Positions 1 through 8,482 of a DNA stretch of 64,000 bases are shown here, piece by piece. The stretch covers positions 1 to 64,000 of the forward strand of contig DATIBD010000107.1 in NCBI GenBank assembly GCA_035457705.1, in the 5' to 3' direction. The position numbers were made by a program, and so were the translations under genes. Origin of the DNA: DASPGQ01 sp035457705 (GTDB lineage: Bacteria > Acidobacteriota > Vicinamibacteria > Marinacidobacterales > SMYC01). Numbering within the stretch: position 1 is the stretch's first letter; each line of letters opens with the position of its first letter. Under the pieces are notes generated by a model. That model worked only from the letters and a program-made list of their open reading frames with translations. It was not told where the DNA came from and did not search any database.

Positions 1-338
1 AGGCAATAGCTCTCGAGCGCGAGCTCGGCAACCTCTTCCCAGTCCACCGCACCGACGTCGAGGCGGAGGGCGACCCACCCTTTGGGTCCGGTGTAGCCGG
101 GAACGTAAAAACGCGCAGGATCCATGGCCGCGAGCTCTTCGTTCTCGCCGACCGCAACCTTACAGCTGAACGACACGATCCCGTCCCCGTGGTGATCGTC
201 GAGATAGTAGCCAAAGGTCTTCTCACGGACATGGAAGCGAGCGTGCTGCCCGTTGTACCACCTCGAGGCTTCTGGGAGCGCCAGACAAATCGTGCTTACC
301 CGCACGAGACGCCGGTCCTCTGCGGGAGAGTCTTTCAT
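1..338 (-). CDS. MmcQ/YjbR family protein (3' end outside window)
   Basis: Reading leftwards from the ATG at 338-336 gives an open frame that runs off the window edge (about 112 residues). It contains features typical of the MmcQ/YjbR (CyaY-like fold, DUF419) family: an early segment LALPEASRWYNG, then HARFHVREKTFGYY, then FSCKVAVGENEEL, then RFYVPGYTGPKGWVALRLD. The family consists of small proteins of unclear role, often annotated as DNA-binding. A GAGG at the proper distance precedes the start. The neighbour on the right is a divergently placed DNA-repair fusion gene, with no obvious functional link. The C-terminus cannot be checked because it lies outside the window. Confidence 0.72.
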   Translation of the reverse strand, partial: MKDSPAEDRRLVRVSTICLALPEASRWYNGQHARFHVREKTFGYYLDDHHGDGIVSFSCKVAVGENEELAAMDPARFYVPGYTGPKGWVALRLDVGAVDWEEVAELALESYC

Positions 339-477
339 GCCGCCCTCGAATTAATCCTACACCCGTCTCAACGCGGCGTCGTTCGGCCGGTCCAACCGGT
401 CCAAGCTGATGTTTCCGGGATTGTCGATGTCCGAAATCCGCGAGCGCTGCGCGTCCCGCCGTGAGATGATTCCCTCT

Positions 478-1977
478 ATGGAGACACTCGATCTCGACGC
501 GTCTTATCGCGCTCTTCAGACCCGAGATGCGAGATTCGACGGCCGTCTGTTCGTGGCCGTGACGTCGACTGGGGTGTACTGCCGACCCATCTGCCCCGCT
601 CGCACACCGAAGCGCGAGAATTGCCGGTTCTTCGCTTCCGCGGCGGCGGCACAGGAGGCAGGCTTCCGGCCTTGTCTTCGTTGCCGTCCGGAGACCGCAC
701 CGGATCTCGCTTCCTGGCGCGGCTCATCCAACAGCGTGTCCCGCGCCCTCGCTCTCATCGCCGACGGCTGTCTCGACGGCGGAGAAGCGGGCGTCGACGA
801 GCTTGCCGAGCGGGTGGGGATGAGCGGCCGCCAGCTCCGCCGCCTGTTCCACCAGCACCTGGGGGCGTCTCCCGTCGCCGTCGCTCAGACCCGACGGGTG
901 CTCTTCGCCAAGCAGCTCGTCCAGGAGACGCGGATGCCGTTGTCTGAGGTAGCACTCGCGGCGGGTTTCGGGAGTCTCCGGAGATTCAACGAAACGTTCC
1001 GCGAGCTTTTCCGGCGTCCGCCGAGCGCGTTGCGTCGCAAGAGCACGACGGAAGCTCCGCGGGGCTCGGTGGCCGAGGCCGGGGTAACGCTCCGTCTCCG
1101 GTACCGGCCGCCCTACGACTGGAGAGCGGTGCTCGACTATCTCGAGGCCCGGGCAATCGAGGGTGTCGAGGCCGTTTCCAACGGAGTCTATCGACGCACG
1201 GTGTCTCACGAGGGACAACTGGGAACGGTCGCCGTTCGTCACGAGCCGGCGCACGATTACCTCGCGGCCACGATTCGCTTCCCCTCGGTGAGGGCTCTTC
1301 CGACGATTCTCGCTCGCGTGCGCCGGGTCTTCGACGTCGGCGCCGACATCGAGACCATCGACGCGCATCTTTCTCAGGATCCCCTGCTGGCACCGCTCGT
1401 CGCGCTCCGGCCGGGCTTGCGGGCGCCAGGGGCTTGGGACGGCTTCGAGCTGGCGGTGCGCGCGATCCTCGGCCAGCAGGTATCGGTGCAGGCGGCTCGA
1501 CGGCTCGCGGGCCAGTTGGTGGCGCTGTGTGGCGAGACGCTACCCGAATCGGATGGATTATCGCTCGCTTTCCCCACGCCCGAGCGTGTGTTGTCAACCT
1601 CCCTCGGGACGCTTGGAATGCCCTCTGCGCGGCGGGCGGCGCTCCACGCGCTCGCAGAAGCAGCCGTCGCGGACCCTCACCTCTTTCGAACGTTCGCGAC
1701 GATCGACGAGGCCGTCGCGCGCCTCCGCGCCATCCGCGGAGTCGGAGAGTGGACCGCGCAGTACATCGCACTCCGCGCGCTTCGAGAACCGGACGCCTTT
1801 CCCGCTTCGGACGTCGGACTGCTGCGCGGAGCCGCCCTAGCGGGCCCCCGCCCCAGCCCAGCGGAGCTTTTGGAGCGCGCCGAGCCCTGGCGTCCGTGGC
1901 GGGCTTACGCGGCGCAACACCTCTGGGCCGCGGATGCGAGACCGAGCTCGCGGGCGCGAGGGCTTCCGACCAGCTGA
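478..1977 (+). CDS. Ada-AlkA fusion: methyl-phosphotriester-sensing regulator plus 3-methyladenine DNA glycosylase
   Basis: The start is placed at ATG 478 (MET-LDLDASYRAL), where Ada homology begins; the frame is open upstream to 409. Residues 1-75 form the Ada zinc domain with Cys35, Cys39, Cys66 and Cys69, the same spacing (4, 27, 3) as the E. coli Ada ligands; Cys35 would be the phosphotriester methyl acceptor. Residues about 90-185 form an AraC-type HTH. Residues about 195-490 are an AlkA-type HhH-GPD glycosylase with the hairpin IRGVGEWTAQYIA and a catalytic Asp445 in PASDVGL. The O6-methylguanine methyltransferase domain of E. coli Ada is absent. Such fusions couple alkylation sensing to base excision repair in the cytoplasm; autoregulation is inferred. 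Confidence 0.93.
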   Translation: METLDLDASYRALQTRDARFDGRLFVAVTSTGVYCRPICPARTPKRENCRFFASAAAAQEAGFRPCLRCRPETAPDLASWRGSSNSVSRALALIADGCLDGGEAGVDELAERVGMSGRQLRRLFHQHLGASPVAVAQTRRVLFAKQLVQETRMPLSEVALAAGFGSLRRFNETFRELFRRPPSALRRKSTTEAPRGSVAEAGVTLRLRYRPPYDWRAVLDYLEARAIEGVEAVSNGVYRRTVSHEGQLGTVAVRHEPAHDYLAATIRFPSVRALPTILARVRRVFDVGADIETIDAHLSQDPLLAPLVALRPGLRAPGAWDGFELAVRAILGQQVSVQAARRLAGQLVALCGETLPESDGLSLAFPTPERVLSTSLGTLGMPSARRAALHALAEAAVADPHLFRTFATIDEAVARLRAIRGVGEWTAQYIALRALREPDAFPASDVGLLRGAALAGPRPSPAELLERAEPWRPWRAYAAQHLWAADARPSSRARGLPTS

Positions 1978-2049
1978 GTCCTTCGCTTCGTCGATTCGCA
2001 CGATTCCTATCGGTACGGGCTCGCGGCTCACTTCTACTACAATCACCAC

Positions 2050-2478
2050 ATGGCAACCGTACTCGCATCCCTTCGAAACGGCACGGTGGCGACGATCCAT
2101 GCCCGGCATTTTTCTTGGAGAGCGGACGAGCCAGTGTCGGCCGGTGGTACGGATGCGGGCCCCACCCCCTACGAGATCCTCCTCGGGAGCCTCGCGGCCT
2201 GCACGACCATCACACTCAGGCTCTATGCCGACCACAAAGGCATCGCCCTCGAAGGGGTCGACGTCGAGCTCCGGTTCGACCGCGTACATGCCGATGATTG
2301 CGCCGATTGCGACGAGCGCGCCGACGGCTTCATCGAGCGAATCGAGTCCCGCGTGACGTTTCATGGTAGTTTCGACGACGCTCAAAAGAAGCGCCTCGGC
2401 CAGGTGGCGGCGCGATGTCCGGTTCACAAGACCCTGAATCAGGGCGTACACATTTCGGATTCAGTCGCTTTCGAATGA
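2050..2478 (+). CDS. OsmC/Ohr family protein, likely thiol peroxidase
   Basis: This is a 142-residue protein of the OsmC fold. It has the two family cysteines: one in SLAACTTITLRLYADHKG at about residue 57 and one in AARCPVHKTLNQGV near residue 121. These form the peroxidatic pair that reduces organic hydroperoxides in characterised members. The segment GPTPYEILLGSLAACT is a family signature. An unusual Cys-rich insertion, ADDCADCDE, lies in the middle. It sits 72 bp downstream of the alkylation-repair gene on the same strand, so co-expression in a damage response is possible but not shown. The exact subfamily (OsmC versus YhfA-like) is not decided here. Confidence 0.85.
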   Translation: MATVLASLRNGTVATIHARHFSWRADEPVSAGGTDAGPTPYEILLGSLAACTTITLRLYADHKGIALEGVDVELRFDRVHADDCADCDERADGFIERIESRVTFHGSFDDAQKKRLGQVAARCPVHKTLNQGVHISDSVAFE

Positions 2479-2509
2479 GAACGCGAAGTAGGCCAACCAG
2501 GGTGACGAA

Positions 2510-4507
2510 TTGAGGGAGAGCACCCCGGGCGCTTCCATCGTTCTCTTCGGGCTCACGATCCTGTCCGCTGGCTGCGTCTCGAGTCAGCAGACGTCGGACG
2601 AGACGCGCGACTACCCGATAACCCCGGTGCCTTTTACCGACGTCCGGCTCGACGAGGGCTTTTGGGCACGGCGCGTGGAAACGAACCGACGCGTCACCAT
2701 CCCCTTTGCCCTCGACCAGAACGACACGACCGGGAGGGTCGACAACTTTCTCAAGGCCGCCGGACTCAAGGAAGGCTCTTACGAAGGCGAGCGCTACAAC
2801 GACACCGACGTCTACAAGGTCCTCGAGGGGGCTTCCTATTCGCTCGCGCTCCATCCCGACCCCGAGCTCGAGGCGCGTCTCGACCGGGTGATCGAAGCCA
2901 TCGCGGCCGCCCAGGAGGACGATGGTTACTTGTTCACTCCTCGAACGGCCCCCTCGGAGATTCTCCCCATCGGTATCGGCGAGACCCGATGGTCGAACTT
3001 GGCCGTGAGCCACGAGCTCTATAACGCCGGCCACCTCTACGAGGCTGCCGTCGCTCATTTCCACGCCACGGGGAAGCGCAGCCTTCTGGATATCGCCATC
3101 AGGAACGCGAATCTCGTCGCCGATACTTTCGGATCCGACAAGCTCCGGGCCGCGCCCGGCCATCAGGTGATTGAGATGGGGCTCGTGAAGCTCTATCGGG
3201 TGACCGGCGACGAGCGATACTTGAACCTCGCCCGATACTTTCTCGACCAGCGCGGCAAAGACCTCGAGCTCCGGCAGTACCCCGCGGGCCACCGGTTCGC
3301 CATCTACAACGACCCCGTTCAGATCCAGGCCCATGCGCCCGTGGTCGAGCAGAAAGACGCCGTGGGGCACGCCGTCCGCGCCATGTACCTCTACTCCGGC
3401 ATGGCCGACGTCGCCGCCATCACCGGCGACCCCGCGTACCTCGCGGCGATGGACGCGTTGTGGGAAGACGTGGTCGCCCGCAAGATGTACCTGACGGGAG
3501 GCGTCGGCTCGCGGCATGGAACGGAAGGCTTCGGCGAGCGGTACGAGCTTCCCAACGACACCGGCTACGCCGAGACCTGCGCGTCCATCGGTCTCGTCTT
3601 CTGGAGCTGGCGCTTGTTCCTCTGGCACGGCGAGGCGCGCTATCTCGACGTTCTCGAGAGGGTGCTCTATAACGGCCTTTTGGCAGGCGTATCGATCGAA
3701 GGCGACCGCTTCTTCTATCCCAATCCGCTCGAATCCGATGGAAAGACCGAATTCAATCAGGGTGCGGCCACCAGAAAGCCGTGGTTTGGCACGGCGTGCT
3801 GTCCGGGTAACGTGGCGCGATTTCTCCCCGCGCTTCCCGGCTACGTCTATGCCCAGCGCGACGACGCGATCTACGTCGCGAACTTCATCCCGAGCAAGAC
3901 GACGATGCGGATCCGCGATACGCCAGTGACGGTGAGTCAAGCGACGAACTATCCATGGGAGGGCCGGGTCCGGATCGCGGTGGATCCCGTGCGCGACCTC
4001 ACGATGTCTCTCAGAGTCCGGATACCTGGCTGGTCACGGAACCGGCCGGTCCCGAGCGAGCTCTATGAATACGCGGAGAGCATCGAGGACGAGCCCAGTT
4101 TGCGGGTCAACGGCGAGGTGGCGACGTTCGAGCTCGCCGGCGGGTTCGCCGTCATCGAAAGATCCTGGATGACGGGTGACGTCGTCGAGCTCGACCTCCC
4201 CATGCCCGTCCACCGGGTGCTCAGCCATCCCGACGTCACTGCGAATCGAGGCCGAGTCGCCCTGGAGAGGGGTCCTCTCGTCTATTGCGTCGAGGGTGCC
4301 GATAACGGAGGCCGCGCTCTCGACGTCGTGCTCCGGCGTGACGGCCAGCCGAGCGTCGAGCCGAGCGACTGGATCGATGAGATTCTGACGATACGCGCTG
4401 CCGCCGACGGCGTTCCCGGCGACGACCACGTGACCGCCATTCCCTATTTCGCGTGGTCACATCGTGGTCCGAACGAGATGGCGGTGTGGCTGCATGCAAC
4501 CCCGTAG
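2510..4507 (+). CDS. GH127-type beta-L-arabinofuranosidase, predicted lipoprotein
   Basis: A 665-residue protein starting at a TTG with an AGGG Shine-Dalgarno just upstream. The N-terminus is hydrophobic and ends in a lipobox (LSAGC, Cys22), so a membrane-anchored periplasmic or surface enzyme is predicted. The body matches glycoside hydrolase family 127 (DUF1680). The zinc-binding catalytic set seen in HypBA1 (one Glu and three Cys) is present as Glu355 and Cys357 (ETCASIG) and Cys430-Cys431 (TACCPGN). The substrate in studied members is beta-L-arabinofuranose from plant hydroxyproline-rich glycoproteins or arabinans. No transporter or other plant-polysaccharide gene is nearby. The family is clear; the substrate is inferred. 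Confidence 0.88.
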   Translation: MRESTPGASIVLFGLTILSAGCVSSQQTSDETRDYPITPVPFTDVRLDEGFWARRVETNRRVTIPFALDQNDTTGRVDNFLKAAGLKEGSYEGERYNDTDVYKVLEGASYSLALHPDPELEARLDRVIEAIAAAQEDDGYLFTPRTAPSEILPIGIGETRWSNLAVSHELYNAGHLYEAAVAHFHATGKRSLLDIAIRNANLVADTFGSDKLRAAPGHQVIEMGLVKLYRVTGDERYLNLARYFLDQRGKDLELRQYPAGHRFAIYNDPVQIQAHAPVVEQKDAVGHAVRAMYLYSGMADVAAITGDPAYLAAMDALWEDVVARKMYLTGGVGSRHGTEGFGERYELPNDTGYAETCASIGLVFWSWRLFLWHGEARYLDVLERVLYNGLLAGVSIEGDRFFYPNPLESDGKTEFNQGAATRKPWFGTACCPGNVARFLPALPGYVYAQRDDAIYVANFIPSKTTMRIRDTPVTVSQATNYPWEGRVRIAVDPVRDLTMSLRVRIPGWSRNRPVPSELYEYAESIEDEPSLRVNGEVATFELAGGFAVIERSWMTGDVVELDLPMPVHRVLSHPDVTANRGRVALERGPLVYCVEGADNGGRALDVVLRRDGQPSVEPSDWIDEILTIRAAADGVPGDDHVTAIPYFAWSHRGPNEMAVWLHATP

Positions 4508-4591
4508 CGCGCACCGATGACGGACGGGGTGCGGTTCCACTGCCCCGTTGAGTGCTCCCTAGGGTAAAGAGACTAACGAATAAATGTTCGG

Positions 4592-4609
4592 AAAGGAGTG
4601 CAGGGAGTG
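4592..4609 (+). promoter_or_regulatory. Strong Shine-Dalgarno and GTG start that fall out of frame with the RidA coding sequence
   Basis: AAAGGAG (4592-4598) lies 8 nt before GTG 4607. Reading from this GTG gives VTINKDAKGR and then, out of frame, a stop near 4678. The RidA frame resumes one frame over at MPWEA (4639). The initiation site is far better than anything in the RidA frame itself, which decides where translation probably starts and implies a one-base indel. Confidence 0.6.
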
Positions 4610-4638
4610 ACGATCAACAAAGATGCCAAAGGGCGGGC

Positions 4639-5040
4639 ATGCCCTGGGAAGCCACCTATGACTACGCCCAAGCTGTAAAGGTCGGCGACTCGATCTACGT
4701 TTCCGGCCAACTCAGCCATGATGACAAAGGGAACTTCGTGGGGGCCGCTCCGCTGGACGATCGCGGTGGCATAACCGATCACCGCAACATGGAAATCCAG
4801 ATGCGGCAAACCTACGCGAATGCGAAGAAAATCCTGGGACAGTGCGGGGCGACTCTGGACAACGTCGTCGAGGAAGTCCTGTACGTCAGCGACATGGAGA
4901 CTGCCTTTGCCGCTGCCGGGCCCGTCAGAAAAGATGCCTACGGGTCGAACAAACCGGACGTTGCCAGCACGATTCTGGTGAGTCCGCGATTGGCGCTGCC
5001 TCAGCAGCTCATCGAGATCAAGCTCATCGCCAAGGTGTAG
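4639..5040 (+). CDS. RidA family protein (probable frameshift at the 5' end)
   Basis: From ATG 4639 the protein is 133 residues and matches the RidA/YjgF family: AVKVGDSIYVSGQLSHDD, GGITDHRNMEIQMRQTYANAKKIL, the TLDNVVEEVLYVSDME block, ASTILVSPRLALPQQLIEIKLIAKV. Family members hydrolyse reactive enamine/imine intermediates; the catalytic Arg is plausibly the one in SPRLALPQQ. No ribosome site sits before ATG 4639. A strong one precedes GTG 4607 in another frame and reads VTINKDAKGR, which looks like the natural N-terminus. Adding one G to the GGGCGGGC run (4631-4638) would join them as KGRGMPW. This is therefore either a real frameshift or a homopolymer error. Confidence 0.78.
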   Translation: MPWEATYDYAQAVKVGDSIYVSGQLSHDDKGNFVGAAPLDDRGGITDHRNMEIQMRQTYANAKKILGQCGATLDNVVEEVLYVSDMETAFAAAGPVRKDAYGSNKPDVASTILVSPRLALPQQLIEIKLIAKV

Positions 5041-5095
5041 TCTGGTCGGCGGCGCGTGCCGGGAAGATGATGACTGCGGCGCCGACCAACCCAGA

Positions 5096-5120
5096 GTATG
5101 GTAGTATGGTAGTAGTATGG
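5096..5120 (+). repeat. Tandem GTATGGTA repeat overlapping the antitoxin start, candidate operator
   Basis: GTATGGTA occurs at 5096-5103 and 5104-5111, followed by GTA and a third partial copy GTATGG (5115-5120) that includes the start codon of the ribbon-helix-helix gene. It replaces the usual Shine-Dalgarno region. Ribbon-helix-helix antitoxins commonly bind short repeats at their own promoter, so autoregulation here is plausible, but no binding evidence exists. Confidence 0.45.
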
Positions 5121-5413
5121 CCACTCGAAAGGTCACATTCACCCTCGACGTCGAGACCGTCGCCCGCCTGCGCCGTGCGTCGGAACGACTGTCGAAGCCG
5201 CAGAGCGCGGTGGTGCGAGAGGCGGTCCGCGACTACAGCGAACGGATCGGCAGGCTGAGCGAGGCGGAGCGATTGGCGCTCCTCGAACGCTTCGACGAGC
5301 TCGTACCTCGCATCCCACGCCGTCCGCTCAGAGAGGTGGAAAAAGAGCTGGACGAGCTTCGGGAGGCGCGCCGGACGGGAGGCCGTCGGACGGTGGAAAA
5401 ACGCCGACGATGA
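5117..5413 (+). CDS. Ribbon-helix-helix (CopG/VapB-like) antitoxin
   Basis: A 98-residue basic protein. The first 45 residues have the ribbon-helix-helix pattern: a short beta segment RKVTFTLDVETVARL, then helices around RASERLSKPQSAVVREAVRDYSE. The C-terminal half is highly charged (RPLREVEKELDELREARR), typical of a toxin-wrapping tail. Its stop overlaps the start of a PIN-domain gene (ATGA at 5410-5413), the classical arrangement of type II VapBC modules. No Shine-Dalgarno is visible; a tandem repeat occupies that place. The role as antitoxin is inferred from the partner. Confidence 0.82.
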   Translation: MATRKVTFTLDVETVARLRRASERLSKPQSAVVREAVRDYSERIGRLSEAERLALLERFDELVPRIPRRPLREVEKELDELREARRTGGRRTVEKRRR

Positions 5414-5790
5414 TCCTCCTCGACACCTCCGTCTTGATCGATAGTCTGACCGGTCCCCGCCGCTCGGCTCCCGCCCTTCGCCGAGCGATCGAGGCGGGCG
5501 AGCGGATACTTCTTCCGGCGCTCGTGCTCTACGAATGGTTGAGAGGACCTCGAAAGCGGCAGGAGCTCACGGCTCAGGAAGCCATCTTTCCGCGAGAGAC
5601 GGCGGTCCCCTTTGGCTCGTCCGAGGCCGCCGTCGCAGCCATGCTCTACACGAAGGTGACGCGGCCACGCGGCCGAGAGCTCGATCTCGCGATCGCGGCC
5701 TGCGCGCTGACCCACGACGCTCGCCTGTGGACTCTGAACCAGGAGGACTTCGACGACGTCCCCGGTCTCGAGCTCCTCTCGACGTTCTGA
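5410..5790 (+). CDS. PIN-domain ribonuclease toxin (VapC-like)
   Basis: A 126-residue PIN-domain protein. The acidic metal-binding residues are visible: Asp5 in ILLDTSVLID, a Glu in LVLYEWLRGPR, Asp in RELDLAIAACALTHDARLWTLN, and a downstream acidic cluster EDFDDVPGLEL. Length and motif order match VapC toxins, which cut tRNA or rRNA when freed from antitoxin. It is coupled by an ATGA overlap to the ribbon-helix-helix gene. Two hairpins follow the stop. Confidence 0.86.
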   Translation: MILLDTSVLIDSLTGPRRSAPALRRAIEAGERILLPALVLYEWLRGPRKRQELTAQEAIFPRETAVPFGSSEAAVAAMLYTKVTRPRGRELDLAIAACALTHDARLWTLNQEDFDDVPGLELLSTF

Positions 5791-5799
5791 CGTTCGTTC

Positions 5800-5816
5800 C
5801 CGACGTTGAGCGTCGG
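5800..5816. terminator. Short hairpin after vapC-like gene
   Basis: CCGACG (5800-5805), a 5-nt loop, and CGTCGG (5811-5816) form a perfect 6-bp stem just after the toxin stop and before a stronger hairpin. No T-tract follows. Confidence 0.4.
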
Positions 5817-5821
5817 TCGCG

Positions 5822-5845
5822 CACCCGGGCGAGTCCGCCCGGGTG
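5822..5845. terminator. Strong GC hairpin between convergent genes
   Basis: CACCCGGGCG (5822-5831), loop AGTC, CGCCCGGGTG (5836-5845): a perfect 10-bp stem with a 4-nt loop, midway between the tail-to-tail toxin and ADOP permease genes. It could end transcription from both sides. There is no long T-tract, as is common in GC-rich genomes. Confidence 0.65.
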
Positions 5846-5866
5846 GACTTGCTGGTCGCCTTCTCT

Positions 5867-8482
5867 TTATTCCGTGCGCAAAGTCTCGATGGGATCGATG
5901 GCGGCGGCGGCGCGTGCCGGGAAGAAGTTGGCGGCGGCCGCGACGACGACGAGCAGGAGCGGGAAGCCAACGAAGCTCACCGGGTCGAGCCGGTCCACAC
6001 CGAAGAGAAAGCTTTCGATCGACTTAGACAGAACGAGCGCCGCTCCCAGCCCCAGGACGACTCCAGCGGCGACGGGCCTCATTCCGCGTCGCCAAATCAT
6101 CGCCAAAACGTCTCCCGCACGAGCGCCGAGCGCCATCCGGAGCCCGATCTCCTGCCGGCGCTGACGCACGGAGCTCGAGATCACGCCGTGGATCCCGACC
6201 GCCGCGAGCGCCAGAGCGAGCGCCGCGAACGCCGAAAGGAGGACGGCGTGGAAACGGGGCGGGCCAAGAGCTTTGTCGAGGTGATCCCGAAGCGTTCCGA
6301 ACTGAGCCACGGGCTGGCGAGGGTCCTGCGCGGCGAATGCCGAACGAACCGGTCCCACTAGATCGAGAGGGAACTGGACGGTTCGCACCAGAAGCACCAT
6401 CGTCGGTACCGGCGCGACGGAATAAGGGAGATACATCGCCGCCTCCGGCTCTTCGTCGAGCGCCGACTCGCGTGCGTTTCCGACGATGCCGATGACCTCG
6501 AGCCAGGGGCCTTGCGGGGACGGACCGATGCGGCTTCCGAGCGCACCACCACGCGGCCAGAGTGATGCCGCCATCGCTTCGTTCACGACCACGACACCAC
6601 CCCTCTCCCAGGTCTCGACGGGATCGAAGCTTCGCCCCGAAAGGAGCGTCATCCCGAGTGCCTCGAAATAGTCGCCTCCCACCGCGCGGTAGTTGAACGC
6701 GGGAAAGCGGTTTCCGCTCGGTGGGGGACGTCCCTCGACGTACGCCGGATATGAAGAGTTGCCCCCGTCGAGCGGAAGTCGATGGACCGCGGCCGCGGAG
6801 CGAACACCGGGAAGCGCTTCGAGACGCCTGAGGGCCTCCCGGTAGAGGGCCATGCGGTCCGCCGGCTCTGGATACATGGCTTCGACGGGCGTCACTTCCA
6901 TCGTCAGAACGCTCTCGGGATCGAATCCGAGCTCCACTCGAGAGATCGCACCGAGCGTTCGCAGGAGCAAGCCCGCGGTGACGAGTAGCATGACGGCGAG
7001 CCCGACTTCCACGGTCACGAGAAGGGACCGCACGCGGGCGCCTCCCGAGAAAGTTTTCAACGAACGAACGAGTGAGCTCCTCGACCCCACGAGCGCCGGC
7101 CAGGCGCCGACCGCTGCCCCGGTCAGAGCCGAGAGAAGGAATCCGAATGCGAACAGGTGCGCGTCGAGAGAGATCTCCGCCTGGCGCGGAAGACTCTCCG
7201 GAAGGATCGAAGGCGCCCCCGAAATGACGCCCCAGGCGAGTACGAGCCCTCCGAGACCACCGAGCAAGGCGAGAAAAACATGCTCGGCGACGAGCTGTCC
7301 CGCGAGCCTCCCGCGGCTCGCACCGAGGGCGGAACGGAGGCCGAGCTCCCGGCTTCGACTGAAGGCGCGAGTGAGAGCGAGGTTCGCGACGTTCACGCAG
7401 GCGATGAGAAAAACGAAAAGGACGGCGATGGACAGCACGCGGAGTCCACCGCGAACCCCCTCCACCATCGCCTCATGGAGCGGCCGGATGGCAACCGTCC
7501 ATCCCTCGTTCGATTCCGGGAACTCGCGCGCCATCCGCTCGGCGAGCGTCGCGAGCTCGGCACCCGCCTCCTCCACGAGTACGCCAGGCCGGAGCCTTCC
7601 GAGCACCCGAAGGAAATGCGCGGCGCGGTCGGGAGCCGAGGCGTCGAACGCGAATGGGACGAGGAGCTCGACCTCCGGCCGCTGAGGGAAGACGAAATCC
7701 GGGGGCAGGATCCCGACGATGGTATGTGGCTCGCCGGAGACGACGAGCGTCCGCCCGAGAGCCGAAGGGTCCCCACCCATGGCGCTCGACCACATACCAT
7801 GCGTGAGCAGCACGACGCGATCGTTCCCGGGACGGTCCTCCTGGTCGAGAAAGTTGCGGCCGCGAAAAGGCTCCACGCCGAGCACGGGCAGTAAGCTCGC
7901 CGTCACTCTCGCTCCGGGGACGCGTACGGGATCGCCATCGATAAGGAGATTGAAGCCGTCCTCCCGATAAGCTCCGAGCTCTTCGAACTGGCGTGCCTCC
8001 GAGCGCCACGTGAGGAAATTTCCCACCGAGACCGAGAAGAAAGGCACGGTCTCGTGACGATCCCAGAGGCGGACCAGCCGATCGGGCGAAGGATACGGAA
8101 GCGGTTTCAGGAGGACGGCGTGGAGAACGCTGTACACCGACACGACGGCACCGATCCCGAGTGTCAGGGTCGCGACAATGGCAAGCGCGAATGCGCGGTG
8201 GGATCGAAGCCCGCGCAACGCGAAAGCCAGATCCCGATCGATCGTCGCGGCGCCCATTCGGAGCTCCAGCTTACGGTTTCGCCTCGTCAGGCTTCCGGCC
8301 CATGAGCGCGGCAAGCTCACGACGAGATCGCGCCACGGGAATCCGGCGCGCCCCGCCTCCCGTTCCGCCCGATAGGCCTCCAGCATCTCTTGGCCGAAGC
8401 GTTCTCGAAAGCGCGGGGGATAGAGGTACAGGGCCAGCCGGTAGAGTCGTTCTCCCGCAGACGAGCCCGCTCTCTCGTTCAA
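5867..8482 (-). CDS. ADOP-type ABC transporter permease (duplicated FtsX/MacB), PadR-linked
   Basis: An 871-residue protein starting at a TTG that overlaps the PadR stop (TTGA). An N-terminal cytoplasmic helix block (LYRLALYLYPPRFRERFGQEM) is typical of acidobacterial duplicated orphan permeases. A first membrane segment near residue 90 (AFALAIVATLTLGIGAVVSVYSVLHAVLL) follows, then a MacB periplasmic domain, an FtsX core, a second periplasmic domain, and a second FtsX core ending in a typical LDPVSFVGFPLLL helix. No ATPase gene is adjacent, hence 'orphan'. The substrate is unknown; related MacB systems act in efflux or envelope mechanotransmission. Regulation by the coupled PadR repressor is likely. 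Confidence 0.92.
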   Translation of the reverse strand: MNERAGSSAGERLYRLALYLYPPRFRERFGQEMLEAYRAEREAGRAGFPWRDLVVSLPRSWAGSLTRRNRKLELRMGAATIDRDLAFALRGLRSHRAFALAIVATLTLGIGAVVSVYSVLHAVLLKPLPYPSPDRLVRLWDRHETVPFFSVSVGNFLTWRSEARQFEELGAYREDGFNLLIDGDPVRVPGARVTASLLPVLGVEPFRGRNFLDQEDRPGNDRVVLLTHGMWSSAMGGDPSALGRTLVVSGEPHTIVGILPPDFVFPQRPEVELLVPFAFDASAPDRAAHFLRVLGRLRPGVLVEEAGAELATLAERMAREFPESNEGWTVAIRPLHEAMVEGVRGGLRVLSIAVLFVFLIACVNVANLALTRAFSRSRELGLRSALGASRGRLAGQLVAEHVFLALLGGLGGLVLAWGVISGAPSILPESLPRQAEISLDAHLFAFGFLLSALTGAAVGAWPALVGSRSSLVRSLKTFSGGARVRSLLVTVEVGLAVMLLVTAGLLLRTLGAISRVELGFDPESVLTMEVTPVEAMYPEPADRMALYREALRRLEALPGVRSAAAVHRLPLDGGNSSYPAYVEGRPPPSGNRFPAFNYRAVGGDYFEALGMTLLSGRSFDPVETWERGGVVVVNEAMAASLWPRGGALGSRIGPSPQGPWLEVIGIVGNARESALDEEPEAAMYLPYSVAPVPTMVLLVRTVQFPLDLVGPVRSAFAAQDPRQPVAQFGTLRDHLDKALGPPRFHAVLLSAFAALALALAAVGIHGVISSSVRQRRQEIGLRMALGARAGDVLAMIWRRGMRPVAAGVVLGLGAALVLSKSIESFLFGVDRLDPVSFVGFPLLLVVVAAAANFFPARAAAAIDPIETLRTE

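Noticed and set aside
986..2068. Long leftward open frame opposite the Ada-AlkA gene
   Set aside because: Arg/Pro-rich shadow of a GC-rich gene with no recognisable motif; the + strand gene has full domain support.
2330..3940. 536-codon leftward frame opposite the GH127 gene
   Set aside because: Antisense shadow; the + strand has lipobox and catalytic residues, the shadow has none.
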